Assembly (NCBI RefSeq): GCF_027943255.1
Contig: NC_072895.1
Coordinates: forward strand, 23,286,001 to 23,350,000
DNA: 64,000 nt
Direction of reading: 5' to 3'
Origin: Anastrepha obliqua
Lineage: Eukaryota > Arthropoda > Insecta > Diptera > Tephritidae
The position numbers and the translations under genes were made by a program. The notes under the pieces were generated by a model. That model did not search any database and was not told where the DNA came from. It saw nothing but the letters and a program-made list of their open reading frames with translations. The first letter of the stretch is position 1; each line of letters begins with the position of its first letter. Shown piece after piece: positions 44,250 through 55,467 of the stretch.

Positions 44250-45720
44250 TCATAAAAATGTTTTTGGTGGCGCCATCTTTTTATGCAGTTAGCGCTTTGG
44301 AAGTTACATCCTTAGCTGACTACCAGTGAAAGATTGGTGACATTCAGTTCAGTGGAAGCGCAGTTATTGCGTCGAAGGTGTCAGTATGTTTGTGTCATCG
44401 GTACAAAAATGTGTTTCGAACAGAGAGCTAATATCAAGTTTTATTTTAACCCTTAACTGGTATCGTAAATTTGACTAACGAAACTAGTATCGTGGGTGCC
44501 GCGCGGCCCCCTATTAAAATTAGATTCTAGGATACAAATGTCTACATTTTTTTCAAGAATTATTTTGACAGGACAAATAACAAGCTTGTTTTATGAAATT
44601 AATAAGTTTTTATTCATATACTTCTTTTAACTTATTTACTACAAGAGATCACAAAATTTGGACAATTTTTTGGTATTTTTTTCTTACCACTATAAAAATA
44701 AAAAAAAAACTATTATTTCGAAAGTCTTTAGCTAACATATGTATGTTTTCTTATTTCTTATAAAATCAACTTTGAAAAAATAAACTAAAACATAAGTATT
44801 TCAACGTATAGTGGGGGAATAGTGGGGTCCGCACGGCTCCCGCAACGTACGTAGCTCCGCTCTGGTAAAAGCTTCAGCGCCGAACGTCCGACACCCGCCG
44901 CGTGTCGCGACGTAATGAGATTACTCGAAATGGCAGCCGCGTACTATGCGTAGTTTTTAAGAAATTCAAAAAAATAAAACGCGTGGGGTCTGCGCGGCCC
45001 CCACGATACCAGTTAAGGGTTAAAATCGGTAAAACGGCGCTTTAGTGCTACTAGACAGACTGCCAGACTGGACCTTCAACCATTTCACCGACCGAAACAT
45101 TTGAATTGATGAAAAAATTTGATGCCGATGATTGTCTATCTCGTGCCAGAGTTCATGAGTACCAGAGCTCATGAGTGGTTTACACATTATCAAAGATGAA
45201 TCGAAATCATCGCTGAAATTCATGGAATCGGAAACCCTCGATTTATCGCATTTTAACTGATCATTTGGGCTTACGAAAAGTCTGTGCACGTTTCATTCTG
45301 CACAAATAAACTGAGGAGCAAAAAGATGGTCATTTGTTTTTACTATCCCAAGAGAATAGTCCACAAGGAGTTCATGCCAATGGGCCAAATCGTCCGTGCA
45401 ATTTTCTATCTTGGCATTTTGAAGCGTTTGTTGCATCGCATTCGTCGAATTCACCCTGAATACCGTGACTGATTTTTCGAGTAGAAATCGCAATTTAACC
45501 ATCAATCACTCACCGTATTCGCCTGATATGGCTCCCTGTGACTTCTACTTATTCGGAAAATTACATTTGGCCATGAGAGGGAAACGTTTTGCGTCCATAG
45601 AGGCTTGTATAGAAAGACATGACGGACAATGACCTGAAACACTCTTTCGAAAAGCTTTTAGATCGCGCAAAACAGTGTAGCGAGGCCAGAGGGGATTATT
45701 TTGAATAAATAAACTCGAAG
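44250..45720 (+). mobile_element. Mariner relic split by a piggyBac-type MITE
   Basis: The transposase start at 44409 reads MCFEQRANIKFYF up to 44449. It resumes at 45024 with KIGKTA after removing the insertion and one TTAA. Later + strand pieces are IVHKEFMPMGQIVRAIFYLG, LLHRIRRIHPEYR and SPYSPDMAPCDFYLFGKLHL. The region holding the first catalytic Asp is deleted, and frameshifts separate the rest. Confidence 0.85.
44450..45019. mobile_element. piggyBac-type MITE, 570 bp, TTAA duplication
   Basis: TTAA lies at 44446-44449 and 45020-45023. Inverted ends are CCCTTAACTGGTATCGT and ACGATACCAGTTAAGGG, perfect over 17 bp. Subterminal GC-rich inverted blocks (GCCGCGCGGCCCCC and GGGTCTGCGCGGCCCCC) sit inside an AT-rich body. 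No coding capacity. Confidence 0.92.
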
Positions 45721-45749
45721 GCATCAGCCCTAAGCCCCTGTTGTTTCTA

Positions 45750-47037
45750 CTAGGTTGGCAACTAGGTAAATGCGGATTTCACTTATAGATAGATTCAGTT
45801 GAATGTTTAGGTTTGCAGACGTGGTACAAATGTTAAATATATTTTGTTATTTGATAGTTGGCAATTCAGCTGTCAATGAGTAAACAAATTTTTTTGATCG
45901 GTTGCGTAGTTTTCGTTTGGCGTCGTTGAAAAATGGAAAAGCAAAAGGAACATTTTCGTCATAATTTGGTTTTTTATTTGCGCAAAGGGAAAACCGCATC
46001 GCAAGCTCATAAAAAGTTATGTGCTGTTTATGATGACGAAGCCTTGAAGAACGGCAGTGTTAAAATTGGCTTGCCAAATTTCGTTCTGGTGATTTTTCAC
46101 TCAAAGATGAAAAATACTCTGGTCGTCCAGTTGAGATTGATGACGCCCTAATCAAAGCAATAATCGATTCGGATCGCCACAGTACAACACATGTCATTGT
46201 AGAGAAGCTTCATGCATCCCATGCACGCATTGAAAATCACTTAAAACTACTTGGCTATGTTTAAAAACACGATACATGGGTTCCTCGTGAACTTAAAGAA
46301 ACGCATTTAACGCAACGCATTAATAGCTGCGATTTGCAAAGCAAACATAATGAAAATGAACCATTTTTAAAAAGACTGATAACTGGCGATGAAAAATGGG
46401 TTGTTTACAACAATGTCAAGCGGAAAAGATCGTGGAGCAGGCCAGATGAACCAACTCAAACAACATCAAAAGCTGATATTCATCAAAAGAAGGTTTCGTT
46501 ATCAGTTTAGTGGGATTAAAAAGGAATTGTCTACTTTGAACTCTTACCACCCAACCGAACGATCAATTCTGATGTCTACATTGAACAACTAACGAAATTA
46601 AACAATGCAGTTGAAGAAAAGCGGCCCGAATTGACAAATCGAAAAAGTATTTTATTTCATCGTGACAAGGCCACACACACTGTTGGCCACTCGGCAAAAA
46701 TTAGTGGAGCTTGGTTGGGATGTTTTTCCTTAGCCATGACATAGTCCTGATTATTTTTTGCGCCAGCTGATTACTTTTTATTTCGATCTTTACAAAACTC
46801 CTTGAATGGTAAAAATGTCAATAATGATGATGATGTCAAATCGTACCTGATTCAGTTTTTTCCTAATAAAAACCAGAAGTTTTATGAACGTGGGATTATG
46901 ATGCTGCCTGAAAGATGGCAAAAGGTCATTGATCAAAAAAGACAATACATTACAGCATAAAGTTATTTATTTCCATGAAAAAATTGTGTTTGATTTTCTA
47001 AAAAACAATCCGCAATTACTTACTTGCCAATCCAATA
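45750..47037 (+). mobile_element. Mariner element, full length, disabled
   Basis: Ends: left GGTTGGCAACTAGGTAAATG; right, on the - strand, GGATTGGCAAGTAAGTAATT, both leading into GCGGATT. The ORF starts MEKQKEHFRHNLVFYLRKGK at 45933. The helix-turn-helix is followed by a frameshift at about 46060. First Asp ITGDEKWVVYNN at about 46380, second block FHRDKATHTVG (usually HHDNARPHT; the catalytic HDN is altered to HRD). Third block is disrupted. The C-terminus reads FYERGIMMLPERWQKVIDQ. Stops and shifts make it inactive. Confidence 0.88.
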
Positions 47038-47039
47038 TT

Positions 47040-47975
47040 TTAGCTCAGTCTTGTTTATTTTGGACTTCACCTTGTATAACTCTGGGATGCATTCCGAATT
47101 TTTGTACATTAATCTGATAAAGTATCCCGAATAGTCGCTGGTTTTACGAACTACATAGCCCATATGGGCAAATGGTATATTGAGAACAGCGCGAAGTGTA
47201 TTTTTTTATTTTTTGTAACAACTTTATTTGTTTACTTAATATTATTTTCGTGCATTCCTTTTATTTAGTTTAGTACTACGTAATTACTTTCACATTTTCA
47301 TATTTTTATGCGTTTCTATTCATTCTATCATACGATTTAACTATGTGAACCATTAACTTATATCACATTACAATAAATTAATATTAGATTAAAAATTTTA
47401 AGTATTCATAAGCATTTGAAATTTTGTATTTAGAATACGTCGCTCAGTGGCGCAATGATTTGCTATAAATTCAATGGACAAAATATATTGCGTAACACTT
47501 AATTATTTTTACTTTTTGCATACACTTTTTTCTATAGTTATTGTCAAAGCCTTGCTGGTTTTGTTATTGCTTGATTTTTTTTATTTATTTTTAATTTTTT
47601 TTTGTCATACTTCTTAAAAAATAGAATGAAATTAAAGAAGAAAAAATTGAAGAGGTGCTTATTTATTTTCCCATTCTCAAGCCATTTATTACGTTTGATG
47701 TGAAAATATTTATTTTCCAACTCGCACACATACACATACACATTCGAGAAGATTTTAGCAATGAACCGAAAAACTAATAAATATAACTACATAGTAGAAC
47801 ATACATAGCGAAAAAAGTCGATTAAAAGAGGAGTTAACTAGTAGAAAAATGCTATTTGAGAAGCGCTCGAGTAACTGGTTTGACATTTAAAATTTTGAAT
47901 ATTAAGTTTAAATGCAAGTATTTCAGCCATTTTTGAACTCTAATAGCTGCAAAGATTCCAAGAAGCATTTATTAA
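47040..47975. other. Intergenic AT-rich DNA
   Basis: No gene or repeat recognised. Confidence 0.45.
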
Positions 47976-48420
47976 AGGTGATGGCACTAGACCAGCAACA
48001 ACGTTTGTACATTGGAATGTCATGACCGTAGAAAATAGAAAAGGAAAAAAAGAGAAGTAAAGGGGGCGATCTGCGTTGATTAACCAGCATTAATTCCAAT
48101 CAATGCGCATTCATTAATCGTGCTGGTACTAGGCCAACAACAGTGTTTTGAATTTGCAACAAAAAATGAATTTGCTTTGTTTCATTCTCGGCTGACAGCT
48201 ACATGGACACGGCGAAAGAAAAAACGCAAACCAGCTGATTTACCGATACGACCTTTAATAGATTCGCCTTGATTTCACGCGAGAAGCATACGACGCTAAT
48301 GCGAATGGAAAGGCTTTCCGTTATGTCGCTTTGTGCTGGCATCCGAATATATACCGCAAAAGAAAAGAAACAAATCAGCCGGTCTACTGCTTTCACCTCT
48401 AATAGATTCGGCTTTAAAAA
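47976..48420. repeat. Composite dispersed repeat
   Basis: Carries TGGCACTAGACCAGCAACAA, later TGGACACGGCGAAAG, CAGCTGATTTACCGA and CTTTAATAGATTCGCC. A weaker direct copy of the latter block is at 48340-48412, and a stronger one at 49288-49373. Function and class unknown. Confidence 0.6.
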
Positions 48421-48784
48421 TTGTAAGTACCCAAAATTTCAATGCTTGCTCTCACAACTTAGCTTTAAAAGAACTACTTTTGCTATTTTAAACATATTTT
48501 TTGTATATTTTTCATTCTCTGAACTCTACGAACATAAATTTTAGAGCTTTTAGAACTTTAACTATCGTTCAAAAAATGCCAAAAGTTGCACACATCGCAG
48601 AGTCGCCGCTACTCGGCTCTTAGTGAATTTGAATGCATTAGCTTTTGAGCCAACAATGATAGAATACAAGGTTGCGTCTTCCGAATTCGCTGTGTCGTCA
48701 GGCTGCATGAATATACAAACAAAAGGCGGAGGAATTATTTAAAGGATGAAGAGTAAGTGAAAGCAAAAGAAACTACCAAACACA
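48421..48784. other. Intergenic DNA
   Basis: No feature recognised. Confidence 0.4.
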
Positions 48785-48864
48785 GTAGGTTCTACCTTAT
48801 CGGAATGACTCGGGTTTTTCCCAACCAAGGGCTGCCGCTCTAGTAAGCTAGCCCTGTCTACTCA
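48785..48864. mobile_element. 80-bp insertion with 10-bp target-site duplication
   Basis: The direct repeat ACCAAACACA at 48775-48784 and 48865-48874 brackets an 80-bp segment. The segment resembles an internal part of the non-LTR relic region at 44030-44105 (CCAACCAAGGGCTGCCG, TAGCCCTGTCTA). It lacks a poly-A or simple tail. Confidence 0.7.
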
Positions 48865-49079
48865 ACCAAACACAAGAATTTACACATTGTCACGGCGTCT
48901 TCCGCATAAAAACGCAAAAAAACTGCATTTGGAGGGTTTATATTCATTTCAGCTTTCACAATTTAGCACGCGGCACTTCGCTTTCATTAGTTTGTTTAGT
49001 TAGAATCTCACAAATTACAATATTCACAAGTCATTCTCTGAATTTTAGATAACTGGGAAGACTTTGGGAAGACACCACA

Positions 49080-49380
49080 TTCAGCGCTCAATTCGCCTTG
49101 TTTTGGACGTTTGATTGTCATGGCAAAGTATTGGTAAAGTAGAGAACAAACAACGAATTCGCCTTGCTTTATTATGTGCTGACATCCACGTGGACATGGC
49201 CAAGGCGCATTCCCTAAAGGTAGTGGTGGCACTAGACAATGATCTGCACGTTTGATTGTCAAAGCAAAGTATTGAGAAACTAGAAAACAGCTGACAGCCA
49301 CATGGACACGGCGAAAGAGAAAAAACAACTCAGCTGATTTACCAAGACCACCTTTAATAGATTTGCCTTGATTGTAGCGA
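49080..49380. repeat. Composite dispersed repeat, second locus
   Basis: Two GTTTGATTGTCA-containing blocks (about 49110 and 49250), a GTGGTGGCACTAGACAATG link and a block shared with 48200-48270 (CATGGACACGGCGAAAGA, ACCTTTAATAGATTTGCC). Confidence 0.6.
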
Positions 49381-49992
49381 TTTGCCTACAAATAACTTTT
49401 TTCTTTCAATTATCTTCTCTATTTTCTGCCTTGTTTACATTAACTTAACCTAACTTTTAATTTTTGTTGAGGAAGGCTTACTACTTTGACAACTTATCTC
49501 TTAGTTCTCTCGGACATTTCATCTACAATGACGTCACGACAAAGCTACGCTTATTTTTTTACTTCAATTTGTGCAATTTTGTATTCTATCATTCTTGAGC
49601 CTCAACTACACTACGCCATATGCAAAAGGAAGTGGTGGTGGAACTCGCCCTCCACTGCTTCAAAACATGTTTCCAGAAACATAAACCAGTTACTATTCAG
49701 AAAATGCTTGCAGCTCTCATTGTCAAGTTAATAACAACACTCACACATACTTAAAAGAGTTCAGATAATAATTAAATAGAAATTAAGATAGAGAGAGGAG
49801 AGAGAGACATAAAAATTATGTATATAAGTAGAAAATCTAACTTAATAAATGAGCTCGTTAATTGTTGTTGTGTAGCTAAATCTAAAATTATTTTACTTAA
49901 ATCGAACTAAAAAGTCAGTCGTTTTTTCAGAAAATCAGAAAAACTTCTAAGGCGACAACGCTTTCCAGGTACGGCATACGCTGCAGTCGCTA
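49381..49992 (-). other. 3' UTR and flank of the CUB/LDLa gene
   Basis: Non-coding, no convincing AATAAA on the - strand. Confidence 0.4.
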
Positions 49993-50396
49993 TCAGTGAG
50001 CCTGCGAACTGCACGTTGCACTCTCTAGCTGCACCTGAGTTGTTCTTGTGGCGGCTGCTGTTGTTGTTGGTGGTGGTGTTGCTAGAGCCGCTGTAGATGT
50101 CGCTGCGGATGTTGCTGGTGCTCCTGTGGGAATGGTCACTGCGGTGCCATTGGGTGTTGTTACAGCTACAGCGGCTATTGTGGGCGGCATCAGCGCTGCT
50201 GCGCCCAATGAACTCAACGTAGTGCTGGAAGCCGCCTTTTGATTGGGGAAAAGAACTGAATAGGCGGGCGGTGGGTCTAGCTCCTCGTAGTTTGGGGGCG
50301 CAGCGCTGCTGGATTGTAGATCACTACCAGTGCCAGCGGCACCGTTCTGCAATGCTGCTTCGCGTTCATTATTAGTTGCGTGCTGGGAGGCAGAGG
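49993..50396 (-). CDS. CUB/LDLa membrane protein, last exon (cytoplasmic tail)
   Basis: Acceptor TTTCAG|CC at 50397; phase 1 in, TGA at 49995-49993. It encodes a tail starting ASASQHATNNEREAALQNG. This is followed by APPNYEELDPPPAYSVLF, which has two PPxY motifs (PPNY, PPAY) of the kind bound by WW domains of Nedd4-family ubiquitin ligases. The rest is Ala/Thr/Pro-rich and likely disordered, ending SSQAH. PPxY motifs suggest ubiquitin-driven endocytosis of the receptor, which is inference. A + strand open frame across the same bases is a mirror of the Ala/Thr-rich coding text. Confidence 0.88.
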
Positions 50397-51649
50397 CTGA
50401 AAGTGAACGGATGGTTTGAATGTGAAAGCTTAAGCGACAACAGCAAACTGGAAGGAAGGAAGGCGAAGGAGCAAGAAATTAGTTGATTCGAAATTATGTT
50501 GGATAGCGTGAAGGAAGTGACAACGATAGAGTGGTAATTGATGAATCGGGTATTTGATGGTGGGATCGAGACGATTAGACGGGTTTTTTAAAAGATTTTT
50601 CATGCAGATGAGTAAATAGAATTGGCAAAATATTAGATGTGAGTGGGCGTGCATTGCATAAGATGTTGGTCAGTTAAAGTTTAAATGATTTAATCACGAA
50701 TTTCGTTTGTGGAACATGTTTGCATATCAGAAGACATTGATTTAAATATGTGGAACATGTGTAAGGGAGAAGTACAAGATTGCATGTGTTATGGATTGCA
50801 TGTAAGAATTATATTTGGGTATTTTGTGCAAAGTTTGTGATGTTTATAAGTGGTGTGTGTCGAATAACATTAATTTTTGTGGAATGTGTTGGAAATATTT
50901 GCACCACGTGCATGAAATATGTTTGTTGCAATATGAATTATTTGTGGATTTCATGTGGACATTGTGGAACGTATTTCGTAAATGCATGATTTTGTATTAT
51001 GCGACAGTAGTTGAGGGTATTAAAGTGTGGATGTTATTGAATCACAACACAATAGTGGAACGTATTTCATAAATGCATGATTTTGTATTAAGCGACAGTA
51101 GTTGAGGGTATTAAAGTGTGGAAGGTATCGAATAACAATACAATTGTGGAACGTATTGCATTTTATGCGCATAAAGGATTTGTGATATTCATGGTTTCCC
51201 GTTTTGTAAGTGTTTTGTAGAATTCCAGTTTTGAAAATTAATTTATCAAAAAATTTAAAAATGTATGGAGCGCAATTTTCAATAATGGAACGCAATTAAA
51301 TTAAGAAAATTTCATAAAAAGTGTTAATAGTTTAAGTTATTTCATATCAATGTTGTATGCACAATTTTATTCAAAGAATTGCACGTCAAAATGTTAGAAT
51401 TGATCAGCAATTGGATTGTGGGTGTTGGAATATGGATTGGGAAAATATGCCATAAGGAAATGTTTCAGTTTCAGATATTAGTGTATCGTGTGTGGGCATT
51501 GTGGAATGCAGCGTGTTGTTTACAATTGTTATTTAATGTGATGAACGAATTGAGAAAAAAAAAACCAAAATAAATACAATTACTTAATTAAATAAGCTTT
51601 GGAAATTTAAAGCTCCATAAGCAAAAGCACCAAATCCCACAAAACTTAC
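50397..51649 (-). other. Intron of the CUB/LDLa gene
   Basis: Starts GTAAGT (51649-51644) and ends TTTCAG. The centre is GT-rich and contains a short tandem repeat (50963-51150). Confidence 0.8.
50963..51150. repeat. Intronic tandem duplication, 92-bp unit
   Basis: GTGGAACGTATTTCGTAAAT starts at 50963, GTGGAACGTATTTCATAAAT at 51055, and a partial third begins at 51146. The units share ATGCATGATTTTGTATTA and GCGACAGTAGTTGAGGGTAT. Confidence 0.9.
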
Positions 51650-52209
51650 CCCAAAGTCCACAAATCAATAGCGCACCACCGCACAGTAGCATGCCGAGCA
51701 TAAGATAACCCCACGGACCATACTTCGAAAGATCCGAATTGAGGCCAGAACGTGTTGAATTGCGGCGGTGATGACCCGTGCCCGTGCTTTCGGTGGCATT
51801 TTCGGCTTGCACTGTGGTCCCAGCAGCAGTACTATTACCATTTTTGTTGACATCATGCGCCGATTGACCGATTTGCTTTGACTCCACTTTACGCAGTGTG
51901 GTGCTATTCACCACACCAGCGCTGCCGCTACCCTCCTGTGTAGATGGTGGCTGATCTGTGATCGACGTGGCAGAAGTTGTCGTCGCATCCCCATATGACG
52001 GCACATCGAAGGCAAATAAATTTCGAAAAACTTCTAAAGCAAAATGTTCGAAAATGTCCGTCTCCATGGCGGGCGGGATCGGTTCGCCGTAGCGTCGTCG
52101 CTTCCAACACATTTCATAATCCTCATCGCTATCGTACTCATTGCTAATCGGACAATGACGAATACCATCGCAGACGAGCTCTTTGGAAATGCAAAGTATA
52201 GGTTCATCG
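51650..52209 (-). CDS. CUB/LDLa membrane protein, LDLa second half, stalk and membrane segment
   Basis: Acceptor CTGCAG|CGATG at 52210 and donor GTAAGT at 51649; phases 2 in and 1 out. It starts DEPILCISKELVCDGIRHC and ends the domain with the acidic DSDEDYEMC. With CRSENKHQC from the previous exon this gives the six cysteines and calcium-binding acidic cluster of an LDL-receptor class A module. A Ser/Thr-rich stalk of about 110 residues follows, with four N-glycosylation sequons (NSTT, NSTA, NATE, NSTR). Then comes a hydrophobic segment (GYLMLGMLLCGGALLICGLW). This gives a type I, single-pass topology. Resembles fly Culd, involved in endocytic trafficking of rhodopsin and TRPL in photoreceptors; identity is unproven. 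Confidence 0.92.
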
Positions 52210-52299
52210 CTGCAGACGAAGGGAAGGGAAAAATCGCACAAGGAAAAAAGTTGCTTATTGTTTTTTATCTATTATATTCATCCACGAAACCCCACTTAC
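52210..52299 (-). other. 90-bp intron inside the LDLa module
   Basis: GTAAGT to CTGCAG with a TTTTTTCC / TTTTTCCCTTCCC tract. Phase 2. Confidence 0.9.
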
Positions 52300-52520
52300 C
52301 CGATTCTCAGGCATTGATGCTTGTTTTCACTGCGACACTGCTCGCCTTTGCCTAAAGCTGTGACCATCAATTTGGAGTGCAAGGTGTGGTGGCCGTGCTC
52401 CCAAACAATCCGCACGCGCCCATGAAACAGACGCACAGGATCCTCCATATCCGGCGCTGTGTCCTCCAATAGGCAGGGATCTAGACGCCATTGTGGTGTG
52501 TGGAAGTCCAACGAGCTGAA
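52300..52520 (-). CDS. CUB/LDLa membrane protein, exon with CUB end and LDLa start
   Basis: Acceptor TTCCACAG at 52521 with a T-rich tract; donor GTAAGT at 52299. It encodes FSSLDFHTPQWRLDPCLLED then RLFHGRVRIVWEHGHHTLHS and KLMVTAL. The hydrophobic RVRIVW/LMVTAL strands fit the closing strands of a CUB domain. It ends CRSENKHQCLRIG, the first two cysteines of LDLa. Earlier exons, with signal peptide and the rest of CUB, are not visible up to 64000 and must lie beyond a long intron or past the window. Confidence 0.85.
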
Positions 52521-53181
52521 CTGTGGAATTTGTAAATAAACAAACAAACGAAGCGCGTGTCAATTATATTATTGGTATTCCAGGCTCTGCTTGATTACAA
52601 GATATTTACATAGGAATGCGTGTAAGTAGCACATGAGATATGTAGGTGTGTGTTTACCTTTATCGAATTGTTGCCGGATTAGAAGTGACAATCAATATAA
52701 TAGGAATTTTACAACAAAAACTCGCAATACAACAATAGAAATATTTCACAGAGCGACGTCTCAGAATAACATGGCTTCATTTAATTATGCTTAACGTGCT
52801 TCAAATGTAATATATAAGAATACATACATACATACATACATACATACATACATGCCCACCGCCATTTATTCATTAACTAATTCTTTTTATTTCCACAACG
52901 ACAAACTTGTTTATTCTATACGCGACGAAGACGCAAATCGACATAATCGCAACGTGATCGTAATTAAATATTGAATGGACCAAAACTGTGGGATGTTTTC
53001 CTGGGGCACGTGCATATAAAGGGCCTAGATGTTGTTTTAAAATAAACAAAGTGAAAATTTAGATTCTTTCAGATTTCACTATTTGTATTCAAAATACGGC
53101 TCTTAAGGGGTTGCATAAGTCCAGAATTAAAATAAAGTATAGTTTCTTATGAATATACTGTCCAATTTTCATGCTAATATT
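52521..53181. other. Upstream intron or flank of the CUB/LDLa gene
   Basis: AT-rich, with a CATA microsatellite at 52822-52851. No exon seen. Confidence 0.5.
52822..52851. repeat. (CATA)n microsatellite
   Basis: About seven perfect ACAT units. Confidence 0.95.
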
Positions 53182-54360
53182 ACGAGGCGTGTTCAAAAAG
53201 TATCCTGAATTTGGTGTTTTTTCAAGAATTATTACTTTATTCATTAATATCTACTTTGTACCCTTCAAAGTAATCCCCATGAGATATTATGCACTTGTGA
53301 CAAAGTTTTCTCCAATCTTCGAAGCACTTCAATAAATTATTTTTTTTAATTTGTTCAGCTCTTCTTCGATGCCGTCTTTATCTCGTCAATCGGAGCGTAG
53401 TGTCGTCCCTTCATGGTCCTCTTCAGTTTCGGGAATAAGAAAAAGTCACAGGGGACCAGATCTGGGGAATACGGTGGCTGTGGCATCTTTAGTGTGTTGT
53501 TTTTGGCCAAAAAGTCGCGCTCAAGCAACGCTGTGTGAGCAAGGGCGTTATCGTGATGCCAGATCCCATTTTTGTTCTTCCACAAATCCGGGCGTTTCTG
53601 GCGGATTGCTTCGCGCAAATTGCGCATAACTTGCAGGTAATATTCCTTATTGCCCGTTTTACCCTGTGGCAACAACTCATGATGCACAACGTTTCTGCAA
53701 TCGAAGAAAGCGGTAAGCAAAACTTTTACATTCGGCCGAACTTGGCGCGCTGTTTTCGGTATTGGTTTGTGGGGCAGCTTCCATTGAGCTGATTGAGCTT
53801 TGGTTACCATGTCATAACCATAAATCCACGATTCGTCACCAGTTATGACCCTCTGGAGCAAATTCGGGTCGTCGCGGACAGAACCCAACATCTCATTAGC
53901 AATGTTCATGCGATGCTGCTTTTGGTCGAAATTGAGCAGTTTTGGTACGAATTTTGTGGCGACCCGACTCATGCCCAAATCATTGAAAAAAATCGAATGG
54001 CACAAGTAATCGATATGTTTAGGCCCTCAGCAACTTCTCTAACGGTGATTCGACGATTGGTCAATACCGTTTTCTTAACTTCGTCAATTTTTTCGTCTGT
54101 TGTTGAAGTGCTCGGGCGTCTGGCACGCTTTTCGTCGTTCATATCTTCTCGGCCTTCTGAGAACTTTTTGTACCACCGATAAACGTTGCTTTGGTGCAAA
54201 GTAGCTTCTCCGTATGACAAAGTCAACATTTGGAATGCATCCGCGCACTTAATTTCGTTTTTCACACAAAATTTGATACAGGTTCCTTGAACCATCTTTT
54301 TGAATAGGTAAAAATCGAAGTCGAGCCGAAACGCGTACCGCGCGCTCCTGTACCTCAAAC
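53182..54360 (-). mobile_element. Mariner (SETMAR-like family), almost intact transposase
   Basis: The - strand transposase begins MVQGTCIKFCVKNEIKCADA at 54295, with a helix-turn-helix (NVYRWYKKFSEGREDMNDEK). One frameshift near 54000-53970 separates it from a 216-codon frame. That frame has the first Asp VITGDESWIYGYD, second block WHHDNALAHT and third block SPDLVPCDFFLFPKLKRTMK: DD34D complete. A stop near 53355 truncates the end. The left end carries TACGAGGCGTGTTCAAAAAG (53183). I cannot find its partner at the right end. Confidence 0.9.
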
Positions 54361-55452
54361 TTTAACCTCGTTTTTATCGAAACTAATTTTTGTGGCCCGG
54401 TCTGCATGATAACTCATACAGTTTTTAATATTTTTTGATCCGGTTTCTTTTAATATTCGAAAGTGTTTTCCGTATAGATTTGATTTTTGATATATTTCTT
54501 AAAAAAATTTATAAACGTAATTAAAATGTGACATTTATGACGTAAAACGCATACTTTTCTTTAAAATGCCGTAAATTGTAAAATGGCTCTTAGCTATTAT
54601 TGAAAATTAGTGAACATTTACATCATTTAAATGTCCGCCATTAGTCGATTGATGAATGCTTAATGGCTGAGCACGTCGAGATATCGATGTTGAAGGTTGT
54701 TCCGCGACACTTTGCGATACAGCAGCAATAATCTCAACAAAATATTCAGTTTTTGCTCTTTCTGCCTTTTTTACCCTCTACAGAAGCTTTTCTTGAAATT
54801 TCTTTACCAAGCCTTGACTCGTCGACTCATTTGGACGATTATTTTCACCAAAAAATTATGATTTTCGAGATACAGTAGCTCCAAGCGAAACTCCTACATC
54901 CACCTAGATATTTGGTTTTACATTAAATAAGGGGGGCAAATATTGCAAAAAAAAACTAATTGGCTTTATTTAATTAGTATACTGGGTAGTGCATTAGAGG
55001 GCAAAAGCAAAATTTGAAATGATCCCTTATTTATTATAACAAAACCAAATTATTTAAGAAGTGTAGAATTTCAACGCAAAAGCCAAACTCGTACATTGTT
55101 AATTTATCAGGCAACATTGGTTGCAATCACACCTAAGTGCTCGTTATTTTTAAAGTGGAGTTCGGGGAAGTCCCAAACATTAAACTTCCTTGCCATATGT
55201 TGAATATTGTCATGATTCAGTTACTAAAGGTTTGCTCACTAGTGACATTCGATTTTTGACACTCCCTTACAAAAGGTTGTACTTAAGAAGGTGCATAAAG
55301 TGGAAAAAATTAAATCCTTTTTGGTAAAAATGGTAGCAAAAAAGTATTTTCTTACTTAAATGGAAAGAAACTGCGAATGGTTTAAAAAATAAATATTAAA
55401 TAAATTTTTGAAAGTAAAGAATGGTACAAATAGAAGTTATTAGCGGAAATTG
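54361..55452. other. Intron or flank, nothing supported
   Basis: AT-rich, no recognised gene or repeat. Confidence 0.45.
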
Positions 55453-55467
55453 CCAAGTCTAATATTA

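Noticed and set aside
50048..50242. + strand Ala/Val-rich open frame
   Set aside because: Mirror of the Ala/Thr-rich last exon of the CUB/LDLa gene.
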